The notes below the pieces were generated by a model. It did no database searches. It saw only the letters and a list, made by a program, of their open reading frames with translations, and had not been told where the DNA came from. A stretch of DNA of 6,028 nucleotides from Acidobacteriaceae bacterium (lineage in GTDB: Bacteria; Acidobacteriota; Terriglobia; Terriglobales; Acidobacteriaceae), in NCBI GenBank assembly GCA_030042915.1, contig JASHYS010000173.1, positions 1 to 6,028 of the forward strand, given 5' to 3'. The translations under genes and the position numbers were made by a program. This document shows positions 1 through 5,954 of the stretch, piece after piece (the first letter of the stretch is position 1; every line of letters starts with the position of its first letter).

Positions 1-624
1 GACCCCGATCATGAAATTGCTGGTGGTGGTTGAAACCTTGAAGGGGATCCGCATGATGCGGTCCATGGCGATCACCTTCACGGCTCCAGAGCCGATGCCG
101 AGCAGGCCCGAGAGCGCGCCCGCTCCGAACATCATGGCGAAGCCCCCCGGGACGTGGCGCACGCCGTATTGTTGACGCGAACCTGCCACGGGATAGGCAC
201 CGCCAAGTCGCAACCGCCTGGCCAGCGCGTCCGATTCCACGCGCGCGGCGTCTTCCGGCTGGCCTTTGAACGACAGGTACGCGGCCTGTAGAAGTACGAG
301 CCCGAAGACAATGGCCAGCGCATGGGTGCTCACGCGGCTGGCCAGGAAGGCGCCCACAATGGCCCCGATGGTGGTGGCAATTTCAAGGAACATGCCGATG
401 CGGATGTTGGAGAATCCCTCGCGCACGTAGGCGGCGGCCGCGCCCGACGACGTGGCGATAACCGAGACCAGCGACGCGCCGATGGCATACTTCATGTCGA
501 CGCCGAGAGCCAGCGCCAGCGCCGGCACAACCACGACTCCGCCGCCGAGACCGGTCAGCGCGCCCAGGAACCCGGCTAGCGCAGAAAGAGCCAACACTAC
601 GAGCGAAAATTCGAGAGCCGTCAT
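1..624 (-). CDS. TauE/SafE family membrane exporter, partial (C-terminus off window)
   Basis: The frame stays open from an ATG at 622-624 to the left window edge and gives 208 residues with no stop. It is mostly hydrophobic and shows the duplicated TauE/SafE architecture. Repeat 1 near residues 16-35 has GALTGLGGGVVVVPAL, and repeat 2 near 166-208 has LSGLLGIGSGAVKV followed by MRIPFKVSTTTSNFMIGV. A hydrophilic loop (about residues 119-158) separates the halves. The family consists of polytopic inner-membrane proteins thought to export sulfite, sulfoacetate or related small anions; the substrate here cannot be read from sequence. Full-length members have roughly 250-300 residues, so the last helices are missing. 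No in-frame ATG, GTG or TTG lies just upstream and no clear Shine-Dalgarno precedes the ATG. The gene follows the dehydrogenase by 74 nt on the same strand, consistent with one transcript. I am sure of the family, not of the substrate. Confidence 0.9.
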   Translation of the reverse strand, partial: MTALEFSLVVLALSALAGFLGALTGLGGGVVVVPALALALGVDMKYAIGASLVSVIATSSGAAAAYVREGFSNIRIGMFLEIATTIGAIVGAFLASRVSTHALAIVFGLVLLQAAYLSFKGQPEDAARVESDALARRLRLGGAYPVAGSRQQYGVRHVPGGFAMMFGAGALSGLLGIGSGAVKVIAMDRIMRIPFKVSTTTSNFMIGV

Positions 625-648
625 GGGGTCAAATGGGGCCCGTACATT

Positions 649-690
649 GCGGCAGCGGCCGCAGTGCGCGCGATCAACATGCGCTGCCGC
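649..690. repeat. 9-bp perfect inverted repeat in the pruA-tauE-like gap
   Basis: GCGGCAGCG at 649-657 is matched by its reverse complement CGCTGCCGC at 682-690, with a 24-nt loop. It occupies most of the 74-nt gap between the dehydrogenase stop (699-701) and the TauE-like start (624). No T-run follows it on either strand, so it does not look like a standard intrinsic terminator. It could be an RNA-processing or attenuation hairpin in a shared transcript, or chance in GC-rich DNA. Confidence 0.35.
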
Positions 691-698
691 GATTCTCG

Positions 699-2291
699 CT
701 AGAGTTTTTCGCCGACGCTTTTGGCTTGCGTAAACAGATAGAGATAATCGGGTCCGCCCGCCTTGGAGTCGGTGCCGCTCATGTTGAAGCCACCAAACGG
801 GTGAGCGCCAACCATTGCGCCCGTGCACTTGCGGTTGAAGTAGAGATTGCCCACGTGAAAGGCCGTGCGCGCGCGGTTGAGGCGATCGCGGTTGGTGGAG
901 TAGACCGAGCCGGTCAGGCCGTACTCGGTGTTGTTGGCCACGCGCAGGCCCTCTTCGAAATTTTCCACCTTGATGAGCGCCAGCACGGGACCGAAGATTT
1001 CCTCCTGCGCGAGAACTCCGTTCGCAGGGATTTCGGAAAAGATGGTTGGCTCGATGAAGTAGCCGCCATCGGCAGTTGCGGGCGCGTTGCCGCCGGCAAC
1101 CAGCACGCCTTCTTTCTTGCCGATTTCGATGTAGCGCAGGATGGAGTCGAACGCGGCCTGGTTGATCACGGGGCCCAGGTCGCGGTTGGCCACCGGGTCG
1201 CCGACCGTGAGCGTGGCTACACGCTCGCGCAAGCGCTCCACAAAAATCTCGTAGATGGGAGCCTCAATGATGGCTCGGCTGCAGGCGGAGCATTTCTGCC
1301 CGCTGAAGCCGAATGCCGAAGCCGCAACGCCGGCCACTGCCGCATCGAGATCGGCGTCGGCGCTCACCAGGATGGAGTCTTTGCCGCCCATCTCGAGGAT
1401 GGTGCGCTTGATCCAGATCTGGCCGGGCTGCTGATGAGCGGCACGCTCGTGAATCTCGAGACCCACAGCCTTGGAACCGGTGAAGGAAATAAAGCGGGTC
1501 TTGGGGTGCTCCACGATGGCGTTGCCAAAGGTCGCGCCGGAGCCGGGGCAGAAATTCACCACGCCGTCAGGCATGCCGGCCTCTTCAAGCACCTCAACAA
1601 AGCGGGCCGCAATGGTAGGCGCTTCGCTTGAGGGTTTCAGGATCACAGTATTTCCGCTGACGATCGCCGCGGCGGTCATGCCGGCCATGATGGCGAAGGC
1701 GAAGTTCCACGGAGGAATGACGGCGCCCACGCCCAGCGGGATGTAAAGCAGCTCGTCGCGCTCGCCCGGATACTGAATCGGCGGGGCGGCCTGGGCCAGC
1801 CGCAGCGCCTCGCGCGCGTAGAACTCCAGGAAGTCAATGGTTTCGCCCACGTCGGCGTCGGATTCGGCCCAGTTCTTGCCCACCTCGTAGGTGAGCCATG
1901 CCATGAATTCGAACTTGCGTTTGCGGATGATTTCGGCCGCGCCCAGCAGCAGCGATGCGCGCTCCTCCACGCTGGTTTTGCTCCAGGAGTCGAAGGCGCG
2001 GAGCGCGGCGGTCATCGCCGGCTCCACTTGCGCCGCCCCGGCTTTCTGATGGATGCCGACCACCTGGGCGGGACGCGTTGGGTTGATGGAGCGGATCTTC
2101 TCGGCGGTCTTTAGGCGCTTGCCCCCGATGATCAGGCTGTATTCGACGCCCAGGTGCGCCGCCACATAGTCGAGCGCGCGGCGCATGGAACGCGCATTTT
2201 CAGGATCGTTGAAGTCGGTGAACGGCTCATTGGCAAACACGCCCCGGGGCGCACGTAGCTGGATAGTCGGAGAAACGCCTGCAATAGCCAT
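699..2291 (-). CDS. pruA: L-glutamate gamma-semialdehyde (1-pyrroline-5-carboxylate) dehydrogenase
   Basis: This 530-residue aldehyde dehydrogenase oxidises L-glutamate gamma-semialdehyde to glutamate with NAD+, the last step of proline (and arginine/ornithine) catabolism, in the cytoplasm. The N-terminal NEPFTDF (residues 21-27) is typical of the stand-alone RocA/PruA type. Cofactor and catalytic motifs are in order: PPWNFA (193-198, oxyanion Asn196), KPSSEAP (219-225), SFTGS (269-273), LEMGGKD (299-305, general base Glu300), GQKCSACSR (331-339, nucleophile Cys334) and EEIFGPV (430-436). The C-terminal PFGGFNMSGTDSKAGG (498-513) is the substrate-binding region characteristic of P5C dehydrogenases. 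Length fits the monofunctional family (about 515-545), so it is not a PutA fusion, and no proline dehydrogenase is visible in the window. The ATG at 2289-2291 has only a poor ribosome site. The TauE-like gene follows after 74 nt. All key residues are present, so it should be active. Confidence 0.96.
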   Translation of the reverse strand: MAIAGVSPTIQLRAPRGVFANEPFTDFNDPENARSMRRALDYVAAHLGVEYSLIIGGKRLKTAEKIRSINPTRPAQVVGIHQKAGAAQVEPAMTAALRAFDSWSKTSVEERASLLLGAAEIIRKRKFEFMAWLTYEVGKNWAESDADVGETIDFLEFYAREALRLAQAAPPIQYPGERDELLYIPLGVGAVIPPWNFAFAIMAGMTAAAIVSGNTVILKPSSEAPTIAARFVEVLEEAGMPDGVVNFCPGSGATFGNAIVEHPKTRFISFTGSKAVGLEIHERAAHQQPGQIWIKRTILEMGGKDSILVSADADLDAAVAGVAASAFGFSGQKCSACSRAIIEAPIYEIFVERLRERVATLTVGDPVANRDLGPVINQAAFDSILRYIEIGKKEGVLVAGGNAPATADGGYFIEPTIFSEIPANGVLAQEEIFGPVLALIKVENFEEGLRVANNTEYGLTGSVYSTNRDRLNRARTAFHVGNLYFNRKCTGAMVGAHPFGGFNMSGTDSKAGGPDYLYLFTQAKSVGEKL

Positions 2292-2423
2292 AGCATTACC
2301 AGTTTACGGCAATTGGCGGGCCGTCATCGGGCTCCCGCTGCTCGATTGCGGCAGGGCGGATTCAAGCCGGGTTGTTGGCGCGGTCCGTTCCATTGACGAA
2401 CAGAAGAGCAAGAGTTTTCCTGA

Positions 2424-2453
2424 TTGACATGTCGGCCGGCCGGACCGTATACG
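2424..2453 (+). promoter_or_regulatory. Predicted sigma70-like promoter for the secreted SnoaL-like gene
   Basis: A perfect -35 box TTGACA (2424-2429) is followed after 18 nt by TATACG (2448-2453), which matches four of six positions of the -10 consensus. Transcription would start near 2460 and give a leader of about 55 nt before the ATG at 2515. The spacer contains a 10-bp palindrome, CGGCCGGCCG (2433-2442), that could be an operator. Read by eye only. I found no comparable promoter on the minus strand for the dehydrogenase in this 223-nt intergenic region. Confidence 0.55.
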
Positions 2454-2502
2454 AGAGGCATCCCCAGCAATTCAAGTTCACCAGGAAACCATCAAGTTGA
2501 GC

Positions 2503-2508
2503 GAGGAG
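2503..2508 (+). promoter_or_regulatory. Shine-Dalgarno site that sets the start at 2515
   Basis: GAGGAG lies 6 nt before the ATG at 2515. The same frame could also open at a TTG at 2497, but that would place this strong ribosome site inside the coding sequence and put a charged SEEKK stretch ahead of the signal peptide. The ATG at 2515 is therefore preferred. Confidence 0.85.
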
Positions 2509-2514
2509 AAGAAG

Positions 2515-3033
2515 ATGAGGAGATTCGTGTTTGGTGCGGTCGCTGCGGTAGCCCTGACCGGCGCATGCAGCGGAGGGCTGGCGGCTCGGGCGCAGTCGAA
2601 GGACGAGCAGCAGATTCGCGCGCTCGAAGACAAGTTCGCGGCGGCGGCGAGCGCCAAAGACATTAACGCCATTATGAAGCTGTACGTTCCAGGGGATGAG
2701 TTGCTGGTCTTCGATCTGGTGCCGCCGCGGCAATACGCGGGATGGGATGCGTACAAGAAGGATTGGGAAGGCGTGTTTGCCACGATGCCCGGATGGGTGA
2801 AGTTCGAGGTGAGAGATCTGAGCGTCACCACCGACGGCAAGCTGGGCTGGAGCCACAGCATCCAGCACGTGGCCTGGACGACCTCAGATGGCAAACCCAT
2901 GCAGCTGACGGTTCGCGTGACCGATTGCTATCGCAAGATCGATGGCAAGTGGTTGATCGTGCTCGAGCACATTTCGGTGCCGGTCGACATTTCCGGGCCG
3001 CAGCCGGTGCCCGATCTGACCTCCAAGCCGTGA
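2515..3033 (+). CDS. Exported SnoaL-like / NTF2-fold protein (DUF4440-like)
   Basis: This is a 172-residue protein with an N-terminal signal peptide: Arg2-Arg3, a hydrophobic run at about 4-17, and a type I cleavage site after Ala26 (ARA|QS). The mature part of about 146 residues starts with an amphipathic helix (IRALEDKFAAAASAKDINAI, about 34-53), then LYVPGDELLVFD and a helix around GWDAYKKDWEGVF (76-88). Beta strands follow, ending in RVTDCYRKIDGKWLIVLEHISVPV (about 134-157). This order is that of NTF2-like / SnoaL-like proteins, often annotated as ketosteroid-isomerase homologues. I see no conserved catalytic set that would name a substrate, so enzymatic activity is not assumed. It has its own promoter and ribosome site, stands alone, and converges with the nuclease-domain gene 38 nt downstream. 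The fold assignment is fairly sure; the function is unknown. Confidence 0.85.
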   Translation: MRRFVFGAVAAVALTGACSGGLAARAQSKDEQQIRALEDKFAAAASAKDINAIMKLYVPGDELLVFDLVPPRQYAGWDAYKKDWEGVFATMPGWVKFEVRDLSVTTDGKLGWSHSIQHVAWTTSDGKPMQLTVRVTDCYRKIDGKWLIVLEHISVPVDISGPQPVPDLTSKP

Positions 3034-3071
3034 AAGCAGGGAACCGTAGGAACCGAAAGCCGCGCACGCGA

Positions 3072-4709
3072 TCATCGAAGATCGCTGCTGCGTTTGCGGA
3101 AGACGATTTTCAGCTCGCGGCGCCAGTGCTCGGCCAGCGCAATCAGCTCCCACTCGATTTCGGGTGAGAAATAGCGCAACACCGGCTCGTTGGCGGGATG
3201 AATGCGCAGCGCCGGCGCGGCCAGGATGAGGCGCGGCGGCAAGGGAGAGACCTCAGCGTCGGGAAAATAGCCGCTGCGCTCGAACGCCGACAGCGGCGCA
3301 GCGTTGGGCGGCGCAGGCTGGCGGTCGGCGTTGAGGGCGCGAACCCTGATCCAGTAATCGAGGGCCTGCAGCGGCAGCTGCAGATCTTCGTCGGCCTTCA
3401 ATTCCATCACCGCGAGCCGGCCGTTGCGGTCGAGCGCGAGCAAATCCAACATGCCGCGATCGCCGCTCGAAAGCGCGGGAACCTGGTTGTAGAGTTGATC
3501 GCTGCGCAGCTCGGGAAGCAGCTCAGGCAGGTTGGTGCGCAGGCGCGATTCAAGCCATCGCTCCGGCGCCATGCGAAACAGCGGATCGGTGGATGCGCCG
3601 TCGGCGTGGCGGCTCAAAAAGAGCCGGCGCAAAAGATCGCTGCAGAGATCCCCGTTCTCCTCGGTCAGCGGGGTTTCAGCCGGGCCGGCCCCGAAGGTAA
3701 TCTCACTTTCGCGCGCGAAGGAGTGGGCCGATGCGCCGTGGCGCACGCGGGCGAACTCGAGACCGTGAACGAGAAGGCCGACATCAGTCGGAGAGTGGGC
3801 GCGGATTTCGACGCGATTGCGCGCGGCAGCGGGAACCAGCGCCAGAATGCGGTCAATCGCGGATTGGCAGCGTTCAAGGGCAGCGGCAGGCGAGAAGGCG
3901 TGCACCAGGTGCGAGTCCAGATTGCCGGTGTCGCGGAAATCGACGGGCGTGAGTTCCTCGCTGCGCTCGTCCAGAGTGAATAGGGAAAAATCGGCGGCAG
4001 CATGATTGAGCCAGGCCATCCGCTCGGCGGACGTCCGCCACGCTCCCTCGGGCACGATGACTTTCAACCCGCCAAAATGCCGGCGCGCGTCAGTGTGCTG
4101 CCGGCAGTAGTCGAGCCAGAGAATGCCAAGAGTGAGCACGCCGTCGATGATGGACGCCGATTCTGCGGCGCCCACACCGATGACGGCCTCGGCAGCCGTT
4201 CCTTTGAGCAGGCGGCCGCGAACGTAGGCGGGACCAAAGCTGTGCTCAAGATCCATGGCCGTGCGCAAGCCGTCGGCCTTGCAACCGGGGAACTGGCGCG
4301 TGAGAACGCGTTCGAGCAGGCGCGCATAGTTGCGCCGCGCAGCTTCGCGCGCATTGGGAGTGCGGCGGTCGCTCGTGGGAGCGAGCTCGAGAGGCTGAGG
4401 CCTGGCTGCGCCCATGCGCCGCGTGGCCAGTCGGAGCGATTGCGCGCGCTGCTCGACGTCGACCACCGTGCGAACCAGATTGCGCTCGTCGCTCCAAAGT
4501 TGCAGCAGGCAGCGGCCGTGCGACTCTGCGACCGCGTAGTGCGCGGTGCGCATGTCAAAAAGAACGCGGCCGTCTTCGAGCAGCGCAGCCGCCGGGTGGT
4601 CAGCGAGAAACGATTCGATGATCTCGGCGAGTTTGGCGGGCGCGGCGGCTTCAGCGCCTGTGCCCCCGCCCACACGTCCTCGCCGGCGCGATGGCGTGCC
4701 GGGGCCCAT
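3072..4709 (-). CDS. Uncharacterised protein with C-terminal PD-(D/E)XK nuclease core
   Basis: This is a 545-residue protein. Residues about 383-453 carry the pattern of a PD-(D/E)XK phosphodiesterase fold. A helix ERWLE (383-387) has a candidate supporting Glu, then comes GMLDLLALD with Asp422, then the strand LAVMELKAD with Glu436-x-Lys438, then a helix with Gln448 and the ALDYW motif (449-453). This arrangement (D, then ExK, then Q and a Tyr/Trp-rich helix) recalls NucS/DUF91-type nucleases. The rest of the C-terminus (RLILAAPALRIHP ... ELIALAEHWRRELKIVF) looks like alternating strand and helix. Residues 1-380 match no family I recognise; there is no signal peptide or membrane segment, so it should be cytoplasmic. 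The frame extends upstream to an ATG at 4778, but that would overlap the DinB gene by 61 nt and add a low-complexity Pro/His-rich leader. The ATG at 4707-4709, 8 nt after the DinB stop, is preferred. Nuclease activity is inferred from motifs; its target (DNA repair, defence or other) is unknown. Confidence 0.85.
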   Translation of the reverse strand: MGPGTPSRRRGRVGGGTGAEAAAPAKLAEIIESFLADHPAAALLEDGRVLFDMRTAHYAVAESHGRCLLQLWSDERNLVRTVVDVEQRAQSLRLATRRMGAARPQPLELAPTSDRRTPNAREAARRNYARLLERVLTRQFPGCKADGLRTAMDLEHSFGPAYVRGRLLKGTAAEAVIGVGAAESASIIDGVLTLGILWLDYCRQHTDARRHFGGLKVIVPEGAWRTSAERMAWLNHAAADFSLFTLDERSEELTPVDFRDTGNLDSHLVHAFSPAAALERCQSAIDRILALVPAAARNRVEIRAHSPTDVGLLVHGLEFARVRHGASAHSFARESEITFGAGPAETPLTEENGDLCSDLLRRLFLSRHADGASTDPLFRMAPERWLESRLRTNLPELLPELRSDQLYNQVPALSSGDRGMLDLLALDRNGRLAVMELKADEDLQLPLQALDYWIRVRALNADRQPAPPNAAPLSAFERSGYFPDAEVSPLPPRLILAAPALRIHPANEPVLRYFSPEIEWELIALAEHWRRELKIVFRKRSSDLR

Positions 4710-4717
4710 ATGGTTCT

Positions 4718-5248
4718 CTACCAGCCCATGCGCGTGCGCAGGCCGGTGATGTGCGCGGTGTGGTGGCGGCTGTGCCAATCGTACAAAGCCAGGTTGGTGG
4801 CAAGCGTCATGCGTCCCCGCTCGGGATGATTGAAGCCGCGCTGAAAGTCCTCTTCCGTCATCGCGTTCAAAAGCGCGACGAAGCGCCCGTGCAGTCCGTC
4901 GACAAGATCCAGCGAAGGCTCGATGGGTATACGCGAGTCAGGCAATCGCGCCCACGCGGCCTCGTCATAGGGCTTGATGTTGGGCCAATCCTCGGTCAAC
5001 GCCAGCTTGAAGCGGACATACGAGTTGGCGTGGCTGTCGGCAAAATGATGCACCACCTGGCGCACGGTCCAGCCGCCATCCCGGTAGGGCGTATCGAGCT
5101 GAGCGTCGTTGAGTCCAGACACTGAATCGCGCAGCCGTTCAGGCAACCGGCGCAACGTTTCGATTTGCGCCGCACGTATGGCGGGCGTGCTGGCCGCGGG
5201 CGGCAGGAATTTGCCAACTGGGTAGCGCAGATCGTCTTGTTGGGGCAT
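4718..5248 (-). CDS. DinB-superfamily metalloprotein, YfiT-like (putative thiol transferase / hydrolase)
   Basis: This is a 176-residue cytoplasmic four-helix-bundle protein. It strongly resembles Bacillus subtilis YfiT: LRYPVGKF at the N-terminus, the LDTPYRDGGWTVRQVVHHFADSH block (51-73), RFKLALTE (79-86), KPYDEAAW (92-99) and the C-terminal YDWHSRHHTAHI (156-167). The metal ligands of YfiT, three histidines, correspond to His67, His159 and His163, all present. YfiT was described as a metal-dependent hydrolase and the family is now often annotated as bacillithiol transferase. Whether this organism makes bacillithiol cannot be told here, so the thiol partner is open. Length is normal for the family. 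The start ATG at 5246-5248 has no obvious Shine-Dalgarno, but the N-terminus aligns well with YfiT. The nuclease-domain gene starts 8 nt after its stop, so the two are almost surely co-transcribed. Confidence 0.92.
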   Translation of the reverse strand: MPQQDDLRYPVGKFLPPAASTPAIRAAQIETLRRLPERLRDSVSGLNDAQLDTPYRDGGWTVRQVVHHFADSHANSYVRFKLALTEDWPNIKPYDEAAWARLPDSRIPIEPSLDLVDGLHGRFVALLNAMTEEDFQRGFNHPERGRMTLATNLALYDWHSRHHTAHITGLRTRMGW

Positions 5249-5301
5249 GGAAAGAATCTTAAATGGAGGGGCGTCAGATTGGAATCGAGCGGAGAGGATT
5301 C

Positions 5302-5333
5302 AAAAGGGAGCGTTCGGGCCGCGCGGCTGAACG
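5302..5333 (-). terminator. Possible intrinsic terminator downstream of the Lys/His-rich mini-gene
   Basis: CGTTC (5311-5315) and GAACG (5329-5333) form the base of an imperfect GC-rich hairpin, with GGCC/CGGC pairing inside. On the minus strand it is followed by CTCCC and then four T (5302-5305). It begins 19 nt after the stop of the 62-residue mini-protein gene and ends well before the DinB start, where a terminator would separate the two units. The T-run is short and displaced, so efficiency is doubtful. Confidence 0.35.
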
Positions 5334-5352
5334 GGGATGTGCGGCGATCCAG

Positions 5353-5541
5353 CTACCTGTTGTGAGATTGAACTTTATGCGAGTTCGTGTGCTGCCTCTG
5401 TTTATGCACGTTGGCTTTGAATTTGGGTTTGTGGTAGCGGTAATTGAATTTCTGATGAGCCTGCTTGGGATGCTTCCTGGCGGCGCACACCGGGCTTGCA
5501 AAAGCCGTCAACATCAGAACCGCTGCCAGAAGCTTCTTCAT
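5353..5541 (-). CDS. Small exported Lys/His-rich basic protein
   Basis: This 62-residue product begins with a textbook signal peptide: MKK, a hydrophobic core LLAAVLMLTAF, and a type I site after Ala20 (VCA|AR). The mature 42 residues hold seven histidines, many Lys/Arg, no acidic residue, and only a few hydrophobic residues. It therefore looks disordered or nucleic-acid-, polyanion- or metal-binding rather than globular. I recognise no family. The first 20 residues resemble those of the polyhistidine mini-protein encoded 151 nt upstream on the same strand, suggesting a tandem pair. The ribosome site is weak (GGTAG about 9 nt before the ATG at 5539-5541). The overlapping plus-strand frame (5263-5589) shows no such organisation. 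Signal peptide plus compositional bias make this a likely real gene, but without homologues it remains a prediction. Confidence 0.72.
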   Translation of the reverse strand: MKKLLAAVLMLTAFASPVCAARKHPKQAHQKFNYRYHKPKFKANVHKQRQHTNSHKVQSHNR

Positions 5542-5692
5542 GATTCGAATCTACCATCGATCCCGCTCGCAAACCGAGAGCCCACGTGACTCTGGTACCC
5601 AGTGAGCAACCGGGCCGATGCAAATACACGTCAACCGCTCGATGGACGGCGAGGGCCCTTGTGACTTGCAGGGAAGAACCGCGGCCCCAGGC

Positions 5693-5803
5693 CTAGTGAG
5701 CGTGGTGATGGTGGTGATGATGGTGATGATGGTGATTTCCAGCGGCAAACGCCGTTCCAGAAAACGCCACCAGCAGCAATACAACAGCAAGAAACTTCTT
5801 CAT
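5693..5803 (-). CDS. Tiny exported polyhistidine protein (36 aa)
   Basis: Reading back from the ATG at 5801-5803 gives a signal peptide (MKKFLAVVLLLVAFSGTAFA, cleavage after Ala20). Then come Ala-Gly-Asn, eleven consecutive histidines, Ala, His and a TAG stop at 5693-5695. The mature peptide of 16 residues is thus three-quarters histidine. AGGA (complement of 5812-5815) lies 8 nt before the start, a good ribosome site. The histidine run mixes CAC (6) and CAT (5) codons, so it is not a pure trinucleotide repeat. The combination of ribosome site, signal peptide and in-frame His tail argues for a real gene despite its size. A role in binding Ni, Zn, Cu or Co outside the cytoplasmic membrane is an inference from composition; no family is recognised. 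The neighbouring 62-residue protein has a similar leader. Confidence 0.75.
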   Translation of the reverse strand: MKKFLAVVLLLVAFSGTAFAAGNHHHHHHHHHHHAH

Positions 5804-5811
5804 AGGGAGCA

Positions 5812-5815
5812 TCCT
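5812..5815 (-). promoter_or_regulatory. Shine-Dalgarno of the polyhistidine mini-gene
   Basis: On the minus strand AGGA is followed by 8 nt and then the ATG at 5803. It is among the better ribosome sites in the window and supports translation of a reading frame that would otherwise be dismissed as too short. Confidence 0.65.
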
Positions 5816-5954
5816 AGCACGAGGTTTGTTTCCGGCTCACGACGTCTCACACCGCCGGTGCCCCAAGTGCAACAAAAGTGGGAGGCCGGCGCGGCCGATA
5901 CCGAAATCGAGTGCTTCAACGAGTAAGACGCGTGCGGCGTACACTGGGATTACG

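Noticed and set aside
633..1631. 332-codon plus-strand open frame
   Set aside because: It lies opposite the P5C dehydrogenase, which has all family motifs. The antisense translation has no recognisable domain and reflects the codon bias of a GC-rich gene.
2515..2590. Lipoprotein lipobox (LTGAC) in the SnoaL-like protein
   Set aside because: The residue three before the cysteine is Thr instead of Leu/Val/Ile, and a clean ARA|Q type I cleavage site follows. A lipoprotein is possible but less likely.
2362..2900. Minus-strand frames opposite the secreted SnoaL-like gene
   Set aside because: They compete with a frame that has a strong ribosome site, a signal peptide and an NTF2-like pattern. Their own translations look random.
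3068..3085. 6-bp hairpin GCGATC...GATCGC between the convergent genes as a bidirectional terminator
   Set aside because: The stem is short, overlaps the nuclease-gene stop, and has no T-run on either side.
4710..4778. Upstream start (4778) for the nuclease-domain protein
   Set aside because: It would overlap the well-supported DinB gene by 61 nt and add a Pro/His/Ala-rich leader that is only the DinB sequence in another frame.
3198..4829. Long plus-strand frames at 3198-3983 and 4002-4829
   Set aside because: Both are antisense to the nuclease-domain gene and, at the end, the DinB gene. Their products are Arg/Gly/Ala-rich without domain structure.
5702..5734. GTG/ATG trinucleotide array as a microsatellite
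   Set aside because: The units are an irregular mix of two triplets and read in frame as CAC/CAT histidine codons of a gene with a ribosome site and signal peptide, so coding explains it better.
5618..5926. 102-codon plus-strand frame across the polyhistidine locus
   Set aside because: Its translation is the valine/methionine shadow of the His codons plus unstructured sequence, and no ribosome site or domain supports it.
5915..5945. Promoter TTCAAC / TACACT before the right-edge gene
   Set aside because: The -35 matches only about half of the consensus and the spacing is 19 nt, which is too weak to list.
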